From contig JAXLSS010000015.1 in the NCBI GenBank assembly GCA_046330395.1, positions 1-64,000 of the forward strand: a DNA stretch of 64,000 bases, written 5' to 3'. Below are positions 7,397 through 15,128 of the stretch, in pieces (the first letter of the stretch is position 1; each line of letters starts with the position of its first letter). The translations under genes and the position numbers were made by a program. Below the pieces are notes generated by a model. That model made no database searches, was not told the origin of the DNA, and saw only the letters and a program-made list of their open reading frames with translations. The stretch comes from Ga0077560 sp046330395. GTDB lineage: Bacteria > Actinomycetota > Thermoleophilia > Miltoncostaeales > Miltoncostaeaceae.

Positions 7397-8287
7397 TCAG
7401 CGTGTGCTGATGGGTGCGTTGTCGATGAGGCGGGCGGGACCCACCCGCGCGGCGACGCAGAGCGTCGCGGCGCCGTCCGCCAGCTCCAGGCGCCGGAACG
7501 TATCCGGGTGCACCAGGGCGGCGTATTCGGGCTGGACGCCGGGCACCGACATGGCGGCCATGGCGGCCGCCTCAAGGGTGCGGGCGTCCCGCGTGCCCTC
7601 ATCCGCGAGGGCCTGGGCGGCGCGAAGGCCGGCCGAGAGGGCGAGGGCGGTCCGTCGCTCCTCGTCACTGAGGTAGGCGTTGCGGCTGCTCATGGCGAGG
7701 CCGTCCGCCTCGCGCACGGTGGGGACGACCACCATCTCGATGTCGTCCAGGTGCAGGTCGCGCATCATGCGCCGCACCACGGCCACCTGCTGGGCGTCCT
7801 TCTGCCCGAACACCACGCGATCGGGCCGCACCATCAAGAGCAGCTTGGCCACCACGGTGGCCACGCCCGCGAAATGCGTGGGGCGCGCCGCGCCCTCCAG
7901 ACCCTCGGACGGGCCCGTGAGGCTGATGGTGGTGGCGAACCCCGGCGGGTACACCTCGTCGGCGGTGGGTGCGAACACCAACTCCGCGCCGGCCGCGCCG
8001 GCGGCCCGCGCATCCTCCGCCTCACGGCGCGGGTAGGCGGCCAGGTCCTCGGTGGGGGCGAACTGGGTGGGGTTCACGAAGATGCTCACCACCACCGCGT
8101 GGCCGTCCTGCGCCGCGCGCCGCACCAGCTCCAGGTGCCCGTCGTGCAGCGCGCCCATGGTGGGCACGAACGCGACGCCCCGGCCGGTCGTACGCAGCGC
8201 GGCCACCTGGCGGCGGACGTCGGCCACGGTGCGCACCACGGCGGGTGCGGAGACGGTGTCGGGTGATGTTGACGTGGCGTGAGGCAT
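7397..8287 (-). CDS. panC: Pantothenate synthetase
   Basis: ATP-dependent ligation of pantoate and beta-alanine, the last step of the pathway. It has the nucleotidyl-transferase signatures: FVPTMGALHDGHLELV (HxGH equivalent), SIFVNPTQFAPTEDLAAYPR, FAGVATVVAKLL, FGQKDAQQ and the KMSKS-like MSSRNAYL. Starting at ATG 8287 gives 296 residues, close to the usual 280-300. In-frame upstream sequence is open but shows no homology and overlaps the probable leader. First gene of panC-panD-panB; a promoter near 8440 would give a leader of about 143 bases. Confidence 0.93.
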   Translation of the reverse strand: MPHATSTSPDTVSAPAVVRTVADVRRQVAALRTTGRGVAFVPTMGALHDGHLELVRRAAQDGHAVVVSIFVNPTQFAPTEDLAAYPRREAEDARAAGAAGAELVFAPTADEVYPPGFATTISLTGPSEGLEGAARPTHFAGVATVVAKLLLMVRPDRVVFGQKDAQQVAVVRRMMRDLHLDDIEMVVVPTVREADGLAMSSRNAYLSDEERRTALALSAGLRAAQALADEGTRDARTLEAAAMAAMSVPGVQPEYAALVHPDTFRRLELADGAATLCVAARVGPARLIDNAPISTR

Positions 8288-8436
8288 ACGTCGCCCGCAC
8301 CGTGTGCGTGCACGCGGTGACGGCTCAGCAGACCGTACGAATGGGGGCGACCACAAGGGATGCCCACCCCACCGGATCGGGGCTCCAACTCCGCAAACTG
8401 ATGTGCGGATGCCGGGCTGATCGATGAGGCCGGGCC

Positions 8437-8466
8437 AGTGTAGACCCCGGCAATCCAATGCGTAAA
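8437..8466 (-). promoter_or_regulatory. Candidate promoter of the panCDB operon
   Basis: Reading the minus strand, TTTACG (8466-8461), an 18-base spacer and TACACT (8442-8437). The RNA would start near 8430, leaving about 143 untranslated bases before panC. The remaining 243-bp region between panC and the glycosylase gene holds no recognisable gene or riboswitch. Confidence 0.4.
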
Positions 8467-8517
8467 GGGCCGGTCGTCCACTTCACCGAACCATCGCGCA
8501 ACGTCCGTCGCGGGCAC

Positions 8518-8523
8518 TAGCCT
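8518..8523 (+). promoter_or_regulatory. -10 element TAGCCT, leaderless start
   Basis: TAGCCT ends seven bases before ATG 8531 of the uracil-DNA glycosylase gene. No Shine-Dalgarno sequence is present. Confidence 0.5.
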
Positions 8524-8530
8524 GCAGGCG

Positions 8531-9244
8531 ATGGACGCGGGGGCCCAGAACACCGCCAGCGTCGCGCAGCGGCTGGAGCGCTTCCACGCCGAGCACGTGC
8601 TGGCGTGCACGCGCTGCCCCCTCCACGAGGGGCGCACCCAGGTGGTCGCGGGCGGCGGCAGCCCCACCGCGCGGCTGATGTTCGTTGGGGAGGCGCCGGG
8701 CTACCACGAGGACCGCACGGGCGTGCCGTTCGTGGGCCAGGCCGGTCAGCTGCTGGAGCGCCTGCTGGCGGGCATCGGGCTCACCCGCGACGACGTGTTC
8801 ATCGCGAACGTGCTCAAGTGCCGGCCGCCCGGCAACCGTGACCCGCTGCCGGCGGAGATCCGGGCGTGCGAACCGCACCTGTTCCAGCAGGTGGCAATCA
8901 TCCGCCCGGCGATGATCTGCACGCTGGGCAACTTCGCCACCAAGCTCCTGTCCGGTCGTGCCGACGGCATCTCGCGGGTGCACGGGTGCGAGCTGCCCAT
9001 CGAGGTGGGCGGGCAGCCCACCCTCCTGTACCCGCTCTTCCACCCGGCCGCCGCCCTGTACACACCGGCCATGCTGGCCACCCTCGAGGCCGACTTCGCG
9101 CGGATCCCGGCGCTGATCGCCGGGGCCGACGGGGTGGAGGCCCTGGCCGTCCCGCGCGTGCCGGCTCCGCCGCCGAGCGTGGAGCCACCGGCGCCCCCAC
9201 CCGAGCCGGCGGCGCCGCCCACCGAGCAGCTCGGCCTGTTCTGA
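8531..9244 (+). CDS. Type-4 uracil-DNA glycosylase with 4Fe-4S cluster
   Basis: Removes uracil from DNA to start base excision repair. It has the four cluster cysteines C26, C29, C97 and C113 (CTRC, LKC, RAC), motif GEAPGYHEDRTGVPFVG that forms the uracil pocket, and C-terminal FHPAAAL with the conserved His. A proline-rich linker of about 35 residues follows and ends in QLGLF, the last residues of the protein, which fits the QLxLF sliding-clamp (DnaN) binding pentapeptide. ATG 8531 is preceded by a -10 element only. Its stop overlaps tsaE by one base, so it heads the t6A operon. Confidence 0.9.
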   Translation: MDAGAQNTASVAQRLERFHAEHVLACTRCPLHEGRTQVVAGGGSPTARLMFVGEAPGYHEDRTGVPFVGQAGQLLERLLAGIGLTRDDVFIANVLKCRPPGNRDPLPAEIRACEPHLFQQVAIIRPAMICTLGNFATKLLSGRADGISRVHGCELPIEVGGQPTLLYPLFHPAAALYTPAMLATLEADFARIPALIAGADGVEALAVPRVPAPPPSVEPPAPPPEPAAPPTEQLGLF

Positions 9245-9753
9245 TGCCCGCCCTGGAGTTCGCCAGCGGCGGGGCGCCGGACACGGCCGCCGTGGGCGAG
9301 GCGCTGGCCGGTCTGCTGGCGCCCGGCGACCTGGTGCTGCTGCGCGGTGAGGTTGGCGCCGGCAAGACCACGCTGGTGCGCGCCGTGGCACGGGCGCTGG
9401 GGATCAGCGAGCCCGTCACCAGCCCCACCTACACGCTGGCCCAGCGGTACGCGGGACGCCTGCCGCTGCTGCACATCGACGCCTACCGGCTGGGCGGCGC
9501 CGACGACGAGGAACTGGGGCTGCTGTTGGACGGGGCGGCCGATGCGCTGACCTTCGTGGAGTGGCCGCAGGCCCTGGCCCACGGGCTGCCCGCGGCCCGT
9601 GCTGAGGTGGACCTGCAGCACGGGGGCGGCGACCGCCGGTTGATACGTTTCGTCACCCCGGATCCGCCCCTCGCCAACGCTCTGGGACGCGCGCTTGCCC
9701 ACCTTCGCCCTGGACACCTCCACGCCACGCCCCAGCCTGGCGATCGTCCATGA
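9244..9753 (+). CDS. tsaE: tRNA t6A threonylcarbamoyltransferase ATPase subunit
   Basis: Small P-loop ATPase that works with TsaB and TsaD to transfer the threonylcarbamoyl group to A37 of ANN-decoding tRNAs. The 169-residue sequence carries Walker A GEVGAGKTT, TSPTYTLAQRY, LHIDAYRL and FVEWP, in the order typical of TsaE. ATG 9244 shares its A with the TGA of the preceding glycosylase gene, so translation is coupled. The 3' end overlaps the tsaB start by 59 bases. The C-terminal 30 residues beyond the usual core are arginine- and proline-rich and may be non-functional. Confidence 0.93.
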   Translation: MPALEFASGGAPDTAAVGEALAGLLAPGDLVLLRGEVGAGKTTLVRAVARALGISEPVTSPTYTLAQRYAGRLPLLHIDAYRLGGADDEELGLLLDGAADALTFVEWPQALAHGLPAARAEVDLQHGGGDRRLIRFVTPDPPLANALGRALAHLRPGHLHATPQPGDRP

Positions 9754-10418
9754 CGGGCGCGTGGTGGCGCGCGCCCAGCCGGGTGACACACCCGCGGCGG
9801 GACGGCGGGTGCTGGAGGAGATGCACGCCCTGCTGATGGCGGCCGGACTCACCGCAGGAGGGCTCACCCGCATCGTGGTGGGCACCGGCCCGGGCGGGTT
9901 CACGGGACTGCGGATCGGCCTGGCCACCGCGTCCGGGCTGGGCCAGGGTCTCGGCGTGCCCGTGGTGGGCGCGCCCTCGCTGGGGGCGCTTGCCATGGGC
10001 ATTGCGGCGGCCACCGACGCCACCGTGGTGGTGCCCTCACCGACGCGCGGCGCGGGAGGTGTTCGCCGCCGCCTACGCGCGCGACGGTCTTCGCGAGCTG
10101 CGGCCGCCGTCCGCGGTGCCGGTGGCCGGGCTGCCCGCGTGGCTGGCCGAGCTGGGCGACTCGGTGGCGGTGGCCGGCACCGGTGCGGCGCTGCTGGGCA
10201 CGCCGCCGCCCGGCGTGCGCATCAGCCCAGCCGGCGATCCCGCGCACGGCATCTCGGCCGAGCACCTGGTGACCTGGGTGGACGCGTTCGGCCCCGCGGC
10301 GCCCACCCCGGGGTACGCGCGGCTGCCCGACGCCGAGGTCAACCGCCTGCGCACGCTGGGGGCGCCGGCCCCAGGAGCGCCGCCAAACGCCCCTCCCGCG
10401 GCGACGAGCCCGCGGTGA
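9695..10418 (+). pseudogene. tsaB: tsaB, frameshifted (probable sequence error)
   Basis: TsaB is the scaffold partner of TsaD in t6A synthesis. The N-terminal half reads from TTG 9695: ALDTSTPRPSLAIV and the ASKHA-like GTGPGGFTGLRIGLATA, up to ATDATVVV near 10034. The protein then continues in another frame from about 10056 with REVFAAAYARDG through to TGA 10416-10418. The expected text around the break is VVPLxDARRGEVFA. Restoring one C in the CCC run and one G in the GGG run of 10036-10056 would rejoin the frames exactly. TsaB is normally indispensable and its neighbours are intact, so assembly error is more likely than decay. Confidence 0.85.
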
Positions 10419-10870
10419 AGGTGCGCCCCATGCAGGCCCGGGACGTGTCGCAGGTGGTGCAGATCGAGGAGGCGGTGTCGGCCATCCCCTGGCCCCGGCA
10501 CATGCTCAACGCCGAGCTGGGCCGCCCCGGCACCATCGACCTGGTGGCGGTGGAGGGCGGCGTGGAGGTGGTGGGCTACCTGCTGGCCTCGCGGTACGCG
10601 GACGTGTGGCACGTGCTGAACGTCGCCGTGCGGCCCGACCGGCGCCGCCGCGGCCTGGGGCGGCGGCTCATGAACGACCTGTTCGAGCTGGCCGGCCTGC
10701 GGCCCCACCTCGGATACACCCTGGAGGTGCGCGTCGGCAACGAGGGCGCAATTCGTCTTTACACATCGCTGGGGTTTGTGGAGCATGGCGTGCGCCGGGG
10801 GTATTACTCGGACAACAAGGAGGACGCCCTCGTGATGTGGCGTTCCGGCGACCCCGAGGACCAGGTGTGA
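10415..10870 (+). CDS. rimI: Ribosomal protein bS18-alanine N-acetyltransferase
   Basis: GNAT-fold enzyme that acetylates the N-terminal alanine of ribosomal protein S18 in known cases. The acetyl-CoA loop is visible as VRPDRRRRGLGRRLMNDL, preceded by HVLNVAV and followed by LEVRVGNEGAIRLYTSLGFVEHGVRRGYY with the C-terminal Tyr. Start GTG 10415 overlaps the tsaB stop in GTGA form and gives 151 residues, the family size. It lies in the usual place inside a tsaB-rimI-tsaD cluster. The upstream frame is open only because of the tsaB frameshift, so a TsaB-RimI fusion is not real. Confidence 0.93.
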   Translation: MKVRPMQARDVSQVVQIEEAVSAIPWPRHMLNAELGRPGTIDLVAVEGGVEVVGYLLASRYADVWHVLNVAVRPDRRRRGLGRRLMNDLFELAGLRPHLGYTLEVRVGNEGAIRLYTSLGFVEHGVRRGYYSDNKEDALVMWRSGDPEDQV

Positions 10871-11891
10871 CCCGCGCGGACCGGCCGATCCTGGCCATCG
10901 AGACCTCGTGTGACGAGACGGCGGCGGCCGTGGTGGACGGCCGCGCCGTGCGGTCGTCGGTGGTGGCCTCGCAGGCCGAGCTGCACGCCCCGTACGGCGG
11001 GGTGGTGCCCGAGGTGGCCGCCCGGCACCACCTGGGCACCGTCAATGCCGTGGTGGATCGCGCGCTGGAGGACGCGGGGCTGGGCTTGCGCGACGTGGCG
11101 GCGGTGGCCGTCACGCAGCGGCCCGGGCTCATCGGCGCCCTCCTGGTGGGCGTGGCCACCGCCAAGGCGCTGGCCTACGCCGCCAACCTGCCCCTGATCT
11201 GCGTGGATCACCTCATGGGGCACATCTGCGCGGTGTGGCTGGACCCCGTGGCCCTGGACCCGCCGTTCGTGAGCCTGGTGGCCTCCGGGGGACACACGCG
11301 CCTGGACCTCGTGCGGGACTGGTCGCGCCCCGAGCCGCTGGGCCAGACCATCGACGACGCGGCCGGTGAGGCGCTGGACAAGGGTGCACGCCTGCTGGGT
11401 CTCGGGTACCCGGGCGGCGCCGCGCTGGAGCGCCTGGCGGCCCAGGGGGACCCGACGGCCCACCGGTTCCCCGTGGCGCTGGGGGGCCGCACGGCCCGCG
11501 ACTTCTCGTTCGCCGGTGTGAAGACCTCGCTGCGGTACCGGTTACGCGACCTGGGCGAGCCCGACGACGCCACCCGCGCCGACCTGGCGGCGTCCTACCA
11601 GGAGGCGGTGGTGCGCCCGCTGGCGGAGCGGCTGGTGGACGCCGCGGTGGAGCACGGCGTGCCCGCGGTAGCCATCGGCGGTGGTGTGGCGGCCAACGGC
11701 AGGCTGCGGGATCTGGTCACCGAGGCCGCGGGCCGGCACGGGCTGCGGGTGGCCATCCCCGACCGGTCGCTGTGCACCGACAACGCCGCCATGATCGGCG
11801 CGGCGGCCCAGTTCAGCCCCGTGGTGGCGTGGCCGGAGTTCCTGGGCCTGGACGCCATGCCCACCGCGCCCCCCGGGGGATCGCCGCATGA
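10867..11891 (+). CDS. tsaD: tRNA N6-threonylcarbamoyladenosine transferase, stop codon displaced
   Basis: Catalytic subunit of t6A formation. It shows ILAIETSCDETAAAVV, the metal-binding HxxxH in CVDHLMGHICA, SLVASGGHTRL, DDAAGEALDKGARLLGLGYPGG and AIGGGVAANGRLR. GTG 10867 overlaps the rimI stop. The frame has no stop at the expected place and would run on to 13152 as arginine-rich nonsense. Adding one G to the GGGGG run at 11876-11880 would produce TAPPGGIAA and TGA 11889-11891, overlapping the next ATG in ATGA form and giving 341 residues, the family length. A single missing base is therefore inferred and the true end is set there. Confidence 0.9.
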
Positions 11892-14425
11892 GCATGGTCC
11901 GCCGCGGCCGCGTGCTGCTGGGCGCCGGCGGGGCCGTGGCGCTGGCCGTGGCCGCCGGCGCGTACGCGCAGACCACGGGCACGGCGTCCGGGCCCGAGGC
12001 GGCACCCGCGCCCGGGGCCCGTGCCCAGGCCGCAACCGGGCTGGCCGCCGCGGCCGCCTGGGCCGACAGCCTGTCGGCCCACCGCGCGCCCCGCCAGCCG
12101 GCGCCGGGCGCCACCGACGACCTCATCGTGCTGATGGACCAGCCCCCGCTGGCGCGCGTGGCCCCGGCCGACCGCGCCACCGCCGCGCGGGCCCTGGACG
12201 AGGCGCGGTCCCGCCTGGAGGCCGCGGTGGCCGGGCTCGGCGGCACCGTCACGGCGCGATGGTCGGTGGTGGTGGCCGGCATCGCGGTGCGCATCCCGGC
12301 CGGTCATGCCGATGCCGTGGCCGCGCTGCCCGGGGTGCGGTCGGCCGTGCCCGTGCAGTACCTGGCTCCGGCGGCGCAGGCCCAGGGTCCGGCCGGGCCC
12401 AGCGGCGGCACGGCGGCGCCGCAGCTGCCCGCGCAGGTGCATCCCGCGCACATCGCGCTGATCGACACCGCGGTGAACCCCATGGCACCGCAGCTGGGCG
12501 GCGGGATGGGCCCCACGTTCCCCATCATCGGCGGGGCCGACCTGGTGGACGGCGACGGCGACCCCACCGTGGGGTCCGACGCGCCGCGGTGGGAGGCGCA
12601 CGGCACCCAGATGGCGGGGCTGGTGCTCACCTCCGCGGCCCTGGCGGGCCTGTCCCCGCAGCGCACACCGCGGCTGCTGGCCTACCGGGTGGTGGCGAGC
12701 GAGCACGTGGACGGCCGCGACATCCCGCTGGCACGCACCGACCGGGTGCTGAGCGCGCTGGAGCGCGCCGTGGACCCCAACGGGGATGGCAACCCCGAGG
12801 ATCGCGCCGAGGTGATCCTGCTGGGCGTCGCCGGCGGCTTCGCCGGCGGGGGCCTCGACCCGGTGGCCCTGGCCACCGACGGGGCCACCCGGGCGGGGTC
12901 GCGGGTGGTGGCGCCGGCCGGCAACGACGGCCCCACCTTCGCCCGCATGGGCTCGGTGGGTCAGCCCGCCGCCGGATCGCGGGTGCTGACGGTGGGTGGC
13001 ATGGCCGGCCAGGAGTCGCCGCGCACCGCCGGGCTGCGCGTGCGGATCGGGCCGGCCGGCGCCAGCCTGAACGAACTGCCCCTGCTGGGGCCGGACCCCG
13101 CCGCGGGTGCCGCACCGCTGGTGGTGCTGCCCGGCAACGGGGGACCCGGTGACGGCCTGGACGCGTCCCAGTACGCGCAGGCCGCCGCCGATGGGCACGA
13201 CCCCCGCGGCGCCATCGTGGTTGTGGCACGCGGCGACGGCAGCCTGCAGCGCAAGGCCGAGCTGGCCGCGGCCGCCGGCGCCCGGGCCGTGGTGGTGTGG
13301 GATCAGGCCGGCGTGGGGGTGTTCCCCAGCGGCGCATCCGACGGCGGGCCGGTGCTGCCCGTGCTGGGGGCGGGTCAGCAGCAGGGCCAGGCACTGGTGG
13401 ACCTGCTGACCCGCACACCGGACGCCATCGCGGAGGTGCACACCGACCAGCGATTGCCGGCGCCCGCCGCGGTGGCCTCGTTCTCCTCCAACGGCCCCAC
13501 CGCCGACGGGCGGGTCAAGCCCGACCTGGTGGCACCCTCGGTGGACGTGCCCACCGCATGGTTCCCGGGGCCGGCCGGTGAGGCGGCCTCGGCCACCATG
13601 ACCGGCACATCCGCGGCGGCGGCCCAGGCGGCCGCCGTGGCGCTGCGCACACGCATCGACCGCCCGGCCCTCGGCGCGGACGACGTGCGCGCCCTGATGG
13701 TGCAGTCCGGCCGGCCGCTGTCCGCCGTGCGCCTGGTGGCGCAGGGGGGCGGGGAACTGGCCATGCCCGGGACGCCGCGGGCCGTGCTGCGGCCGCCGAT
13801 CATCACCGGGCGCGCCCCGCGGCGGGGACGCCCCGCCGTGCGGGTGCAGGCCGACGACGTCTCCGGCAGCGGCGGTCGTTACCGCCTTGCCGTGCTGTCG
13901 GCCGACAACCACGTGATGGCGCGCGGGCCCGTGGTGAGCGTGCCCGCCGGGGGCGGGGCGCGGGCGGTGCTGCGCCTGCCGTCGAGCCGGCGGGGGTGGA
14001 GCGGACGGGTGGCGCTGCTGGACGCCATCTCCGGGGCGCTGGTGACCTCCGCGCCCGCGGCCACCTTCCCGCCGCGCCGCGGCCGGAGCGACGACCTGGG
14101 CGTGCCTGTGGTGCGCACCGTGGGCGGAGTCACTCAGGCGGTGGTGCGCATCGGCCGGCTGGCCCGGCTTGGCGACCGGCTGCGCAGCGCCCCGTTGCGC
14201 GCGGTGCGCCTGCGGCTGGCGCCCACCGACGGCTCGCAGCCGCTGGTCCTCACCGGCACACGCGATCCGCACGACTGGGCCGCCGGCACCTACCGGTTCG
14301 TCATCTCCCGGCGCCTGCCGTCCGGTGGCACCGTGCCGGCCGGTCGATATCGACTGCTGGTGGAGGCCCGCACCCCCGAAGGAACCCCCATTTCAACGCG
14401 GTCTGGACTATTTACGTTGCGGTGA
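11888..14425 (+). CDS. Secreted S8 subtilisin-like protease
   Basis: 845-residue exported serine protease. Residues 1-27 form a signal peptide (RRGRVLLGAGGAVALAVAAGAYA). An inhibitor-I9-like propeptide region (about 75-155) precedes the catalytic domain. The triad is visible as D193 in IALIDTAVN, H238 in WEAHGTQMAG and S575 in MTGTSAAAAQAA. The Ser motif lacks the usual GTSMAAP form, having AAAQ instead. Between His and Ser there is a PA-type insert (RGAIVVVARGDG, ARAVVVWDQAG). After residue 620 come beta-sandwich domains ending in SGLFTLR. It starts at the very end of tsaD, which is an odd operon partner; substrate unknown. Confidence 0.85.
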   Translation: MSMVRRGRVLLGAGGAVALAVAAGAYAQTTGTASGPEAAPAPGARAQAATGLAAAAAWADSLSAHRAPRQPAPGATDDLIVLMDQPPLARVAPADRATAARALDEARSRLEAAVAGLGGTVTARWSVVVAGIAVRIPAGHADAVAALPGVRSAVPVQYLAPAAQAQGPAGPSGGTAAPQLPAQVHPAHIALIDTAVNPMAPQLGGGMGPTFPIIGGADLVDGDGDPTVGSDAPRWEAHGTQMAGLVLTSAALAGLSPQRTPRLLAYRVVASEHVDGRDIPLARTDRVLSALERAVDPNGDGNPEDRAEVILLGVAGGFAGGGLDPVALATDGATRAGSRVVAPAGNDGPTFARMGSVGQPAAGSRVLTVGGMAGQESPRTAGLRVRIGPAGASLNELPLLGPDPAAGAAPLVVLPGNGGPGDGLDASQYAQAAADGHDPRGAIVVVARGDGSLQRKAELAAAAGARAVVVWDQAGVGVFPSGASDGGPVLPVLGAGQQQGQALVDLLTRTPDAIAEVHTDQRLPAPAAVASFSSNGPTADGRVKPDLVAPSVDVPTAWFPGPAGEAASATMTGTSAAAAQAAAVALRTRIDRPALGADDVRALMVQSGRPLSAVRLVAQGGGELAMPGTPRAVLRPPIITGRAPRRGRPAVRVQADDVSGSGGRYRLAVLSADNHVMARGPVVSVPAGGGARAVLRLPSSRRGWSGRVALLDAISGALVTSAPAATFPPRRGRSDDLGVPVVRTVGGVTQAVVRIGRLARLGDRLRSAPLRAVRLRLAPTDGSQPLVLTGTRDPHDWAAGTYRFVISRRLPSGGTVPAGRYRLLVEARTPEGTPISTRSGLFTLR

Positions 14426-14441
14426 TCGTCACGATTGGGAC

Positions 14442-14490
14442 TTGCGACGGAGCCCCGTGGTGGCATAGTTTGCAACGAACAGTCACAAAT
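14442..14490 (+). promoter_or_regulatory. rex promoter with a degenerate Rex-box-like site
   Basis: TTGCGA (14442-14447), 18 bases, then TAGTTT (14466-14471). Overlapping the -10 is TTTGCAAC (14469-14476) followed five bases later by GTCACAAA (14482-14489). The right half fits a Rex half-site; the left differs at two of eight bases and the spacing is one base longer than the usual TTGTGA-N6-TCACAA. Autoregulation by Rex is plausible but not secure. Confidence 0.4.
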
Positions 14491-14504
14491 GCCGGAGCGC
14501 GTGG

Positions 14505-15128
14505 ATGGCGGCAGATCGGTTGACGCTGGGTGTGGCCGCCCGGCTGTCCAGGTACCTCCAGGTACTCACCCAGGCCAGGAAGATGGGGAAGACCTCCATC
14601 TCGTCGCAGGCCATCTCGGAGTACACGGGGGTGAACCCCACGCAGATCCGGAGGGACCTCTCCGGGTTCGGCAAGTTCGGCAAGCGGGGCGTCGGGTACG
14701 ACATCGACAGCCTCATCGAGCAGATCCGCAAGATCCTGCGGACCTCCGGCACGCACAACATCGCGCTGTTCGGCGCGGGCAACCTGGGGCAGGCCATCGC
14801 CTCCTCGAGCGTGTTCGCCGACCACGGCTTCCGCATCTCGGCCATCTTCGATGTGGACCCCTCGCGGGTGGGCAGCAAGGTCGGGGACATCACCGTGCGC
14901 CACTACGACGAGCTGGCCTCCGTGGCCTCCGCCGAGGGCATCATGGTGGGCGTGCTGGCTGTGCCCGGTGAGGTGGCCCAGCAGGTGGCCGACGACCTGG
15001 TGGCGGCGGGCGTGAAGATCATCTTCAACTACTCCGACGCCCTGCTGTCGGTGCCCTCCGACGTGACCGTGCACACCAGCAGCCCCGCGGTGGAGCTGCT
15101 GTACGCGCTGTACTTCTACCTGTCCTGA
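14505..15128 (+). CDS. rex: Redox-sensing transcriptional repressor Rex
   Basis: Dimeric repressor that leaves DNA when NADH replaces NAD+, controlling respiration and fermentation genes. N-terminal winged helix: RLSRYLQVLTQARKMGKTSISSQ, with YTGVNPTQIRRDLSGFGKFGKRGVGY, a highly conserved DNA-contact stretch. C-terminal Rossmann domain: IALFGAGNLGQAIA and later KIIFNYSDALLSVP. The 207 residues match the family. ATG 14505 follows a leader of about 27 bases. Convergent with the membrane-protein gene, overlapping by 13 bp. NAD-linked formate dehydrogenase at the right end of the window could be a target, but no convincing Rex box was seen there. Confidence 0.93.
   Translation: MAADRLTLGVAARLSRYLQVLTQARKMGKTSISSQAISEYTGVNPTQIRRDLSGFGKFGKRGVGYDIDSLIEQIRKILRTSGTHNIALFGAGNLGQAIASSSVFADHGFRISAIFDVDPSRVGSKVGDITVRHYDELASVASAEGIMVGVLAVPGEVAQQVADDLVAAGVKIIFNYSDALLSVPSDVTVHTSSPAVELLYALYFYLS

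Noticed and set aside
9695..10870. A TsaB-RimI fusion protein
   Set aside because: The joining segment (10060-10415) is arginine-rich nonsense, while the alternative frame encodes the true TsaB C-terminus; the fusion arises from a frameshift.
10606..13152. An 848-residue TsaD with a long C-terminal extension
   Set aside because: The extension overlaps a clear subtilase gene in another frame and is low-complexity; a missing base at the end of tsaD explains it.
14469..14490. A confident Rex operator
   Set aside because: Only one half-site is good and the spacing is off by one, so it is kept only as a low-confidence regulatory feature.
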